Shown here one piece after another: positions 1 through 5,345 of a DNA stretch of 6,049 nt (within the stretch, counting starts at the first letter, position 1; each line of letters starts with the position of its first letter). The DNA comes from Pyrinomonadaceae bacterium. Lineage in GTDB: Bacteria; Acidobacteriota; Blastocatellia; Pyrinomonadales; Pyrinomonadaceae. The DNA is taken from NCBI GenBank assembly GCA_018060305.1, contig JAGOWF010000172.1, forward strand, positions 1 through 6,049. The letters are read 5' to 3'. The notes beneath the pieces were generated by a model. The model worked only from the letters and a program-made list of their open reading frames with translations. It had not been told where the DNA came from and did no database searches. A program made the translations under genes and the position numbers.

Positions 1-1703
1 TCCTGCAGATGTCCAACCTCTGGAAATCCTTCACCATCGAGACGTCGAGCGACCTGATCCTTCTCTATGCCCTGATGACGCTCAATTTTTTTGCGCTCAT
101 CGTCTTTGCGTTCATTTTCCTACGCAGCATCATCAAGCTAGTCCGCGAACGCCGCACGTTTGAGCTGGGGGCAAAAATAAAGACGCGCCTTCTCGCGTAT
201 TTCTTTCTCGTCAGTCTGCTGCCGATACTGGCGATGGCGTCGTTCTCGTACCTGTTTATGAACCGAGCTCTTGACCGCTGGTTCTCGCAGCTTCCGCAGC
301 AGGTCATCAGGCAGGCACGTAACGCGAACGAACCGTCCATCGACAGTTCTCTCGCCGAACTCGACAGGCTAAACAAACAGCAGCAGACAATCCGCCGCGT
401 CGCGCTCTTGACGCTCGGTGTTATGACGTTTCTACTGATGTTTGCCTCCTCATGGATCGCTTTCTACGTCGCCCGCGGCCTGACGACGCCTATCAAAGCA
501 CTTGCCGAGGGCGCCGGTGAGATCGCGGCGGGCAACCTAGCTCACCGTGTTGACGTGCTGGCGGAGGACGAGTTGGCGATCCTGGTCAACGCATTCAATG
601 ATATGTCGGCAAGGCTCGAGTCAAATGCCGCCGAGCTTGCAGAACGCCGGCGTTATATCGAGACAGTCCTCGAAACTCTGCCGACCGGCGTCGTCTCGCT
701 TGATTCGGACATGCGAGTAACGACGATCAACGATGCGGCAAAGTCGATCCTTGCTGTGGGCGAGAGTGGAACAGTCGGTTCGCCGGTCGTCGGCCTTATG
801 GACGAGGCGGCCGCTGCTGTAGTTTCGCGTCTCGTTGCAAGGGCCCGCCGGATGGGCTCGGCGACCGAGCAGACAACGCTCAGCAGCGACGTCGAGAGAT
901 CGGTATCGATCACAGCTACGGCGTTACCAGACGATGGCGGTGTCGTTCTCGTGATCGAGGATCTTTCTGAGTTGATCGCCGCCCAGCGCGCGTCCGCGTG
1001 GCAAGAGGTGGCCCGACGAATGGCTCACGAGATCAAGAATCCGCTTACGCCGATACAATTATCGGCCGAGCGCATTGCCAAGCGATTCGATCGAACGGGC
1101 CACATCGATAAGGGCGGGGGCAATCGTGTTAACGACAAAGGACCGATCGGCGATGTCGTTAACGAGAGTACCGCGACCATTATTCGCGAGGTCGGGTCGC
1201 TAAAGGCGATGGTAGATGAGTTCTCGCGCTTTGCGCGCCTGCCCGAGGCTGTCCTCCTGCCAGGCGATGTCAAGGATGTTATACGTCAGGCTGTTGCGTC
1301 GGTCGAGGGCCGGTTTCCCGGTGTGGAAATAGAATTTACGGAGAACGGGTCGCTGCCCGAGATGCTGCATGATGCCGAACAGATCAAACGAGTTTTCGTG
1401 AACCTGATCGACAATGCGGCCGAATCGTTTGACGATACGGTCGAGCAAAAGCTTGTCAGGATATCCGCCCGCCACGACATTGCGCGCGAGATGATAGTTG
1501 CCGAGGTCACCGACAATGGCCGCGGCGTGGCGGCGGCCGATCTCCAAAAACTTTTTCAACCGTATTTCTCGACGAAAGGCCGCGGCACCGGTCTCGGCCT
1601 CGCTATCGTCAAGCGCATCATCACCGACCACAACGGCCGCATCAATGTCGCCGCAAACCAGCCGCGGGGGGCGAGGTTCATCATCGAATTACCGCTTGGT
1701 TGA
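1..1703 (+). CDS. ntrY: NtrY-type membrane sensor histidine kinase (probably 5'-partial)
   Basis: Inner-membrane kinase that should phosphorylate the NtrX-type regulator encoded at 2265. The first ATG is at 9, and the numbering below counts from it. Visible order: membrane segments at about residues 16-40, 61-83 and 131-154; a short extracytoplasmic loop between the second and third; HAMP at 155-208; PAS from about 216 to 325; HisKA with H340 in HEIKNP; N-box N465/N469; G1 box DNGRG at 502-506; G2 box GRGTGLGL at 524-531. The basic loop between the first two membrane segments should be cytoplasmic. This would leave the N-terminus outside, so one more membrane segment probably lies upstream. 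NtrY normally has four, the frame is open to base 1, and no ribosome site fits in the eight bases before the ATG. The phrase HEIKNPLTPIQLSAERI is typical of NtrY. The loop after the first HisKA helix (about 359-385) looks longer and more glycine-rich than usual. Confidence 0.9.
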   Translation, partial: LQMSNLWKSFTIETSSDLILLYALMTLNFFALIVFAFIFLRSIIKLVRERRTFELGAKIKTRLLAYFFLVSLLPILAMASFSYLFMNRALDRWFSQLPQQVIRQARNANEPSIDSSLAELDRLNKQQQTIRRVALLTLGVMTFLLMFASSWIAFYVARGLTTPIKALAEGAGEIAAGNLAHRVDVLAEDELAILVNAFNDMSARLESNAAELAERRRYIETVLETLPTGVVSLDSDMRVTTINDAAKSILAVGESGTVGSPVVGLMDEAAAAVVSRLVARARRMGSATEQTTLSSDVERSVSITATALPDDGGVVLVIEDLSELIAAQRASAWQEVARRMAHEIKNPLTPIQLSAERIAKRFDRTGHIDKGGGNRVNDKGPIGDVVNESTATIIREVGSLKAMVDEFSRFARLPEAVLLPGDVKDVIRQAVASVEGRFPGVEIEFTENGSLPEMLHDAEQIKRVFVNLIDNAAESFDDTVEQKLVRISARHDIAREMIVAEVTDNGRGVAAADLQKLFQPYFSTKGRGTGLGLAIVKRIITDHNGRINVAANQPRGARFIIELPLG

Positions 1704-1723
1704 TAGAACTTTTCGGTTATAAT
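1696..1723 (+). promoter_or_regulatory. candidate sigma70-type promoter for the toxin-antitoxin pair
   Basis: A perfect TATAAT lies at 1718-1723, with a weak TTGGTT at 1696-1701 and a 16-bp spacer. Only nine bases separate the -10 box from the antitoxin ATG at 1733, and no Shine-Dalgarno sequence lies in them. If the box is used, the transcript would start at about 1730 and be nearly leaderless. The box overlaps the end of the kinase gene, so it would let the pair be expressed apart from ntrY. The assignment rests on motif match alone. Confidence 0.4.
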
Positions 1724-1732
1724 GCGAGTGTT

Positions 1733-1945
1733 ATGAGTACACCATCGACCAGCATACTGGACGCTATTAGCGTTCTTCCGACCGAGAAGGCACAGGAAGT
1801 GCTGGATTTTGCATTATTTCTTAAGGATCGTTATGCAAAAGGCAGTGACGATATTGATGATTGGTCGGACGAGGACATGCGAGACGTCGCTTTATCGGCG
1901 TTCCGTCGTTTTGAGGAGTGCGAGCTAGAAGAGGATCGGTCGTGA
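1733..1945 (+). CDS. DUF2281/VapB-like antitoxin
   Basis: A 70-residue acidic protein, probably the antitoxin for the MazF/PemK-like toxin that follows. The N-terminal stretch (about residues 8-34) has the pattern ILDAISVLPTEKAQEVLDFALFLKDRY. It resembles the DUF2281 antitoxin family, in which a leucine-rich helix precedes LP and a VLDFxxFL helix. The C-terminal part is rich in D and E (DDWSDEDM), with an FRRFEE segment that would suit toxin binding. The ATG at 1733 is preferred over an in-frame TTG at 1700, which overlaps the kinase stop and would add unrelated residues. The gene begins 29 nt after the kinase stop, and its TGA at 1943-1945 overlaps the toxin GTG at 1942. Such small antitoxins are usually autoregulators, but no operator was identified. 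The family call is by motif resemblance. Confidence 0.7.
   Translation: MSTPSTSILDAISVLPTEKAQEVLDFALFLKDRYAKGSDDIDDWSDEDMRDVALSAFRRFEECELEEDRS
1929..1935 (+). promoter_or_regulatory. ribosome binding site of the toxin gene
   Basis: AAGAGGA ends six bases before the GTG at 1942, inside the antitoxin coding sequence. It is one of the clearest Shine-Dalgarno sequences in the window. It favours the GTG at 1942 over an upstream in-frame GTG at 1918. Confidence 0.65.
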
Positions 1946-2265
1946 AGGCCGGCGACGTTGTAATCGCACTCTTTGAGGGTGTTCAGGGCATTAAGCCGAG
2001 ACCCGCAATTGTAATTTCCACTGATTTCTACCACGCCGAACGCCCTGACACTCTCTTGGCACTTGTGACGACAAGGATCGACAAAGCAGTTGCTGCGACC
2101 GATGTTATCCTACACGACTGGGTAGAAGCCGGCTTGGATCGGCCATCGGCAGTCCGAATGTTCCTCAACACGCAAGAGCAGACCGGCGTTCGTGTTGTCG
2201 GAACCTTGTCCGAACGGGACTGGACAGAGGTCCGGGACAGGGTTCGTCGGTCTATCGCCTTCTAG
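1942..2265 (+). CDS. MazF/PemK-family endoribonuclease toxin
   Basis: A 107-residue protein starting at GTG, read as a type II toxin that cleaves RNA and is held inactive by the upstream antitoxin. It has the MazF/PemK layout: a GDVV strand at residues 4-7, then KPRPAIVIS at 18-26, LLALVTTR at 38-45, a DWVEAGLDRPSAVR stretch near 70-80, and a closing VVGTLSERDW segment before the last helix. R20 in KPRP and T43 or T44 are plausible counterparts of the catalytic arginine and threonine of MazF. The length is normal for the family. The gene overlaps the antitoxin by four bases (GTGA), which suggests coupled translation. Its stop TAG at 2263-2265 shares its last base with the GTG start of ntrX. 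No frameshift or loss of the core is seen, so it looks intact. The target sequence of the RNase cannot be told. Confidence 0.8.
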   Translation: MKAGDVVIALFEGVQGIKPRPAIVISTDFYHAERPDTLLALVTTRIDKAVAATDVILHDWVEAGLDRPSAVRMFLNTQEQTGVRVVGTLSERDWTEVRDRVRRSIAF

Positions 2266-3617
2266 TGTCTAATAGGGTCCTCATAGTCGATGACGAACCG
2301 GGCATTCGCGATGCGCTTCGCGGCGTTCTCGCGGACGAAGGTTTGGAGGTTGAGACGGCGGTGACGGGTGAGGAATGCCTTGACCTTGCCGCCCGCAGCA
2401 GCTACGCATGTGTCCTGCTCGATATTTGGCTGGGCGACGGTATCGACGGCCTGGAAACGCTTCACAGATTAAAGGACGATGGCTGCGACGCCGCTGTTGT
2501 GATGATCTCGGGCCACGGCAATATCGAGACGGCCGTAAAAAGCACTAAACTCGGCGCGTTCGATTTTATCGAGAAACCGCTCAGCCTCGAACGCACGGTG
2601 GTTACCGTCAAAAACGCGATCCGGCAACGTCAGTTGGAATTGACAAACGAGCAGCTTCGCAGCGACCTTGCCGAGCAATACGTCATGGTCGGCGAATCGG
2701 TCGCGATGCGTGCACTTCGCAAACAGATCATCGTCGTCGCTCCGACCGACGGCCGCGTTCTGATATCCGGCGAGAGCGGCACGGGCAAAGAACTGGTCGC
2801 ACGCGCCATCCACGCCCAGTCAAAACGCGCCGGATCGCCGTTTGTCGAGATAAATTCTGCTGCGATCCCGGAAGAATTAGTAGAATCCGAGCTTTTTGGC
2901 CACGCACGAGGTGCATTCTCGGGTGCAACTCGCGCTAAAAAAGGGAAGTTTGAGGTCGCCAACGGCGCGACGCTTTTTCTAGACGAGATCGGCGACATGT
3001 CAGCCCGTGTGCAGGCCAAGATGCTCCGTGTGCTTGAGGAGCAGCGGTTCGAGCCGGTCGGCAGCAACACACCCGTCAGCGTGGACGTTCGCGTCATATC
3101 GGCTACCAACAAGCCGCTCGACGGCCTGATCGAGAATGGCAATTTTCGCCCGGACCTGTTCTACCGTCTAAACGTGATCCCGTTTCAGGTTCCGCCGCTG
3201 CGAGAGCGGACGGAAGACATTCCAGCGCTCGTCGAGCATTTTAACCGGCGATTTTCAGCCGATTACGGGCGAAAGGCTAAAGAGTTTGCCGCCGATGCAC
3301 TTGACGTTTTTGCGGCTCACGCCTGGCCTGGCAACGTCCGCGAGCTTAAGAACACGGTCGAGCGCATAGTCATCATGTCGCAAAAGGTGCGGATCGACGC
3401 CGGCGATCTGCCGCCCATCGACGCCGTGCCGAACGGCGAGAACACGTTCGCCGGATTCCGCTTCCCATCGTTCAAAGACGCCACCGACGCCTACCAACGT
3501 GAGTTCATTCGACACAAACTCGCCGAACACGACGGCAACGTCTCAAAAGCCGCCGAATCAATGGGCGTTGACCGCAGCCATTTGTATCGCAGAATGAGGA
3601 ATTTGGGGCTAAAATGA
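2265..3617 (+). CDS. ntrX: NtrX-type sigma54-dependent response regulator
   Basis: A 450-residue DNA-binding activator, the expected partner of the NtrY-type kinase. The receiver domain covers about 1-120, with acidic D9/D10, phosphoacceptor D53, S82 and K104. The wording LLDIWLGDGIDGLE and MISGHGNIETAV is typical of NtrX. The AAA+ domain follows at about 140-380: Walker A GESGTGKE at 169-176, loop GAFSGA at 216-221, Walker B LDE ending at E241, and the FRPDLFYRL arginine region at 294-302. A Fis-type helix-turn-helix closes the protein (about 410-450). The sigma54-contact loop has serine where GAFTGA has threonine, a conservative change. The GTG start matches the usual start of the receiver domain. 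It has no nearby Shine-Dalgarno and shares a base with the toxin stop, so translation is probably coupled. The last ten codons are duplicated at 4213-4244. Confidence 0.93.
   Translation: MSNRVLIVDDEPGIRDALRGVLADEGLEVETAVTGEECLDLAARSSYACVLLDIWLGDGIDGLETLHRLKDDGCDAAVVMISGHGNIETAVKSTKLGAFDFIEKPLSLERTVVTVKNAIRQRQLELTNEQLRSDLAEQYVMVGESVAMRALRKQIIVVAPTDGRVLISGESGTGKELVARAIHAQSKRAGSPFVEINSAAIPEELVESELFGHARGAFSGATRAKKGKFEVANGATLFLDEIGDMSARVQAKMLRVLEEQRFEPVGSNTPVSVDVRVISATNKPLDGLIENGNFRPDLFYRLNVIPFQVPPLRERTEDIPALVEHFNRRFSADYGRKAKEFAADALDVFAAHAWPGNVRELKNTVERIVIMSQKVRIDAGDLPPIDAVPNGENTFAGFRFPSFKDATDAYQREFIRHKLAEHDGNVSKAAESMGVDRSHLYRRMRNLGLK
3584..3615 (+). repeat. 32-bp direct repeat, copy 1 (3' end of ntrX)
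   Basis: Starts GTATCGCAGAATG and ends GGGGCTAAAAT. It is identical over all 32 bases to 4213-4244, 629 bp downstream. This copy encodes the last ten residues of NtrX (YRRMRNLGLK) and the first base of its TGA stop. After it both copies continue with GATC, displaced by one base in copy 2. Confidence 0.95.
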
Positions 3618-3646
3618 TCTCAAATTTCAGATCTGAGATTTGAGAT
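3617..3646. repeat. 30-bp near-perfect palindrome, intergenic copy
   Basis: Centred on AGATCT (3629-3634). The two 15-base arms pair with a single mismatch. It begins at the last base of the ntrX stop and ends 15 bases before the S23 ATG. From its second base it matches 3933-3961 with 3 differences in 29. It is AT-rich with no T-run after it, so it is a poor intrinsic terminator, although a hairpin in the RNA between ntrX and the S23 gene is possible. Confidence 0.85.
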
Positions 3647-3661
3647 GTTTGCGTCTGCTGT

Positions 3662-4165
3662 ATGAAGTATTCCAGTTTCGAGGAAGTGCCAGTTTGGAAG
3701 GCCGCTGTCGAATTTGCGCTTCGCGTATTTGCATTGACGGAGAAGGCAGAGTTTCGAGGGCTTGGGGATACAAAAAGCCAGCTTGAGCGGGCAGCCTTGT
3801 CCATATCGAATAACATCGCCGAGGGCTTTGAACGTGGGGCCACAACAGAGCTGATCCAATTTCTTTATATTGCAAAAGGCTCAGCGGGAGAGTCGCGATC
3901 CATGCTCCGTATCTGCGAACCGCTGGAACGCTTCTCAAATTTTAGATCTGAAATTTCAGATCTCACAGGTCGGGCCGTGAACATCTCAAAGCAACTCCAC
4001 GGTTGGCTCGAATCACTCAAGAACTCCCCGATCAAGGGTAATAAATTTCTTACTCAGAAGGAACGTGACCGTATAACTCAGGCGCGTGAGTTTGAAGAGT
4101 TTGACCGCGAGATGGAACGCTACCGCCGCGAGCTTCTCGATAGGCTCAATCGACCAAACTCATAG
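3662..4165 (+). CDS. four-helix-bundle protein of the S23 (23S rRNA intervening sequence) family
   Basis: A 167-residue protein of the S23 / four-helix-bundle family. This family is found in intervening sequences of some 23S rRNA genes and as stray genomic copies, and it is related to the Avd accessory protein of diversity-generating retroelements. Its biochemical role outside those settings is not established. Family marks are SFEEVPVWKAA at residues 5-15, then SNNIAEGFERG at 49-59 and FLYIAKGSAGE at 67-77. Residues 92-101 (SNFRSEISDL), between the third and fourth helices, are encoded by a palindromic repeat. About 45 residues after the fourth helix (from about 122) form a charged tail rich in E, R and K, making the protein longer than the usual 115-130 residues. 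The ATG at 3662 fits the family start, but no good Shine-Dalgarno precedes it. No reverse transcriptase or rRNA gene lies nearby, so neither known setting applies here. Confidence 0.85.
   Translation: MKYSSFEEVPVWKAAVEFALRVFALTEKAEFRGLGDTKSQLERAALSISNNIAEGFERGATTELIQFLYIAKGSAGESRSMLRICEPLERFSNFRSEISDLTGRAVNISKQLHGWLESLKNSPIKGNKFLTQKERDRITQAREFEEFDREMERYRRELLDRLNRPNS
3933..3961. repeat. palindromic repeat, in-frame copy inside the S23 gene
   Basis: Centred on AGATCT (3944-3949), with arms that pair over 28 bases (3933-3960) apart from two mismatches. It agrees with the intergenic copy at 26 of 29 positions. It is read in frame as part of F-SNFRSEISD-L, so the gene tolerates or uses it as protein sequence in the turn before the last helix. 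Confidence 0.8.
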
Positions 4166-4212
4166 AGCGGCGACCTGTCGAACCGGTAAAGCTGTATGAT
4201 CAGAGGTATCTA

Positions 4213-4244
4213 GTATCGCAGAATGAGGAATTTGGGGCTAAAAT
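4213..4244 (+). repeat. 32-bp direct repeat, copy 2 (duplicated ntrX 3' end)
   Basis: Identical to 3584-3615. In the frame of ntrX it again reads YRRMRNLGLK and is followed by an in-frame TAG at 4244-4246. The duplicate therefore keeps a complete gene end with a different stop codon from copy 1. Nothing of ntrX is recognisable upstream of 4213. Confidence 0.95.
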
Positions 4245-4257
4245 AGATCCCTCTTAT

Positions 4258-4263
4258 AAAGGA
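4258..4263 (+). promoter_or_regulatory. ribosome binding site of the CapA-like gene
   Basis: AAAGGA lies five bases before the ATG at 4269 and eight before a second in-frame ATG at 4272. Either start is possible, and they differ by one methionine. Confidence 0.7.
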
Positions 4264-4268
4264 AAATA

Positions 4269-5336
4269 ATGATGACAAGGACTCTCGGATCGAGGATCGT
4301 AACGGGAGCGGCCATCGCCGCGATCACATTAATATTGCTGACCGGCTGCCCGCTGCGTCCGGCGTCAAATGTTCAGACGCCGCCGGCGAAAAAGAGGGTC
4401 GGCGAACGTAAGGCTACGTTCATCGCAACGGGTGACATGATGCTGTCGCGTGGAGTATCTGCGGCAATGGATCGTGCGGGCACGCCTGATCTTCCGTTTC
4501 GGTCGTTAGCCGAACTACTCGCGTCGAGCGATTTCAATTTTGCGAACCTCGAATGTCCGATCTCGGGTAACGACCGCATCCGCGGCAAGGGCCTCGTCTT
4601 TAACGCCCGCACCGATCAGGCGTCGGTGATCAAGAAGTTTAACTTCAAGCTCGTAAATCTCGCCAACAACCACGCGATGGACCAGCGGGCTGACGGCCTG
4701 CGGTTCACGCAAAAATATCTTGACGAACTCGGTGTCGCTCACGTCGGCGTGGGTGGCAGCGGACGAGAGTGGGAACCGCAGGTCGTTGAAGCAAACGGTG
4801 TGCGGATAGCGTTTATCGGTGCGTCGTACGCGACGCTCAATGATAATGGCGCCACGCGGCCAAGTGACCTCGTCGCCCGCATCGAGGACCGTGACCGCCT
4901 CGCGGCGGCCGTCAAAAAAGCGCAGTCGATCAGCGATCTCGTCGTCGTGACGATGCACGCCGGCGTTGAATACACGCGAAAACCGCATCAGCCGCAGGTC
5001 GATTTTGCTCACGCCGCTATTGATGCAGGGGCCGACATTGTCATCGGCGCGCATCCGCATTGGATCCAGACTACGGAATCGTATCGCGACCGTCCGATCT
5101 TCTATTCGTTGGGCAATTTCATCTTTGACCAGCGCGACACGGAGACTAAAAAAGGCCTCGTTCTCCGCGTCTCGACCGTCCTCACCGAAACCGCCGATCG
5201 CGCCGCGATCGATCAGATCGAACTAATCCCAATAATGATCGACGGCGTCACTCCTCGCAGAGCGAACACCGCCGAAACCGCGTCGATCCTCAAGAACATC
5301 GGGCTCGACAACTCAATAATGAAGGGACGGCCGTAA
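4269..5336 (+). CDS. CapA-family (PGA_cap) lipoprotein, metallophosphatase-like
   Basis: A 355-residue exported protein of the CapA / poly-gamma-glutamate capsule family, which has a calcineurin-like metallophosphoesterase fold. A signal peptide with a hydrophobic core (about 10-25) ends in the lipobox LTGC with C27, so it should be a lipid-anchored envelope protein. Family motifs run in order: GDMML at 55-59, NLE at 93-95, NNHAMD at 133-138, H230 in the MHAG segment, GAHPHW at 260-265 and YSLGNFIFDQ at 279-288. The metal-ligand residues D56, N133, H135, H230, H262 and H264 are all present. Members take part in poly-gamma-glutamate synthesis or anchoring in Bacillus, but no capB or capC lies here, so the substrate is unknown. 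The gene has its own ribosome site. Without the S23 cassette it would lie 22 nt after ntrX, as in an operon. Confidence 0.88.
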   Translation: MMTRTLGSRIVTGAAIAAITLILLTGCPLRPASNVQTPPAKKRVGERKATFIATGDMMLSRGVSAAMDRAGTPDLPFRSLAELLASSDFNFANLECPISGNDRIRGKGLVFNARTDQASVIKKFNFKLVNLANNHAMDQRADGLRFTQKYLDELGVAHVGVGGSGREWEPQVVEANGVRIAFIGASYATLNDNGATRPSDLVARIEDRDRLAAAVKKAQSISDLVVVTMHAGVEYTRKPHQPQVDFAHAAIDAGADIVIGAHPHWIQTTESYRDRPIFYSLGNFIFDQRDTETKKGLVLRVSTVLTETADRAAIDQIELIPIMIDGVTPRRANTAETASILKNIGLDNSIMKGRP

Positions 5337-5345
5337 CGAAGTTAC
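5333..5345. other. small inverted repeat spanning two convergent stop codons
   Basis: GTAAC-GAA-GTTAC, a perfect 5-bp stem with a 3-base loop. It contains the TAA of the CapA-like gene (5334-5336) and the stop of the peptidase gene (5342-5344 on the opposite strand). It is too short and lacks a T-run, so it is a weak candidate for a bidirectional terminator at best. Confidence 0.3.

Larger units (their letters stand above)
3616..4244 (+). mobile_element. putative inserted cassette with an S23 four-helix-bundle gene, bounded by the 32-bp repeat
   Basis: A unit of 629 bp made of one repeat copy plus 597 bp between the copies. It holds a near-palindromic repeat at its left end, one S23-family gene (3662-4165) and a 47-bp tail. 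Removing one unit by recombination between the two repeats would leave an intact ntrX ending in TAG, only 22 nt from the CapA-like ATG. This supports insertion into an older ntrX-capA junction. No transposase, integrase or clear terminal inverted repeat is present, so any movement would need outside enzymes. Whether the repeat is a target duplication, an attachment-site type repeat or a chance recombination product cannot be told from one copy. Confidence 0.5.
4166..4268 (+). other. intergenic region between the S23 and CapA-like genes
   Basis: These 103 bases hold a 47-bp tail without recognisable content (4166-4212), the second copy of the 32-bp repeat (4213-4244) and a 24-bp leader to the CapA-like gene. 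A possible weak promoter, TTGGGG at 4232-4237 and TATAAA at 4255-4260 with a 17-bp spacer, would be formed half from the repeat. No terminator hairpin with a T-run was seen. Confidence 0.5.

Noticed and set aside
1200..1631. Antisense open frame of 143 codons within ntrY
   Set aside because: It lies wholly opposite a well-supported kinase domain and its translation shows no family motif. Long antisense frames are common in GC-rich genes.
1700..1732. TTG start extending the antitoxin by 11 residues
   Set aside because: It overlaps the kinase stop, has no ribosome site, and the extra residues do not fit the family. The ATG at 1733 is better.
1918..1941. Upstream GTG start for the toxin
   Set aside because: The strong AAGAGGA at 1929-1935 is placed for the GTG at 1942, and the toxin family begins right there with KAGDVV.
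2630..3142. Antisense open frame of 170 codons within ntrX
   Set aside because: Opposite the AAA+ domain with its Walker motifs intact. The translation is serine- and arginine-rich, as expected for a shadow frame.
3657..4199. Nine-base repeat GCTGTATGA at 3657 and 4191
   Set aside because: Short enough to be chance. It does not coincide with the 32-bp repeat edges, so it was not taken as an element terminus.
3584..4244. CRISPR array or diversity-generating retroelement
   Set aside because: Only two copies of the 32-bp repeat occur, 629 bp apart with a gene between them. No reverse transcriptase or variable/template repeat pair is present, although S23 proteins resemble Avd.
4515..5060. Antisense open frame of 181 codons within the CapA-like gene
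   Set aside because: The + strand frame carries all family motifs here. The antisense product shows no recognisable domain and no ribosome site.
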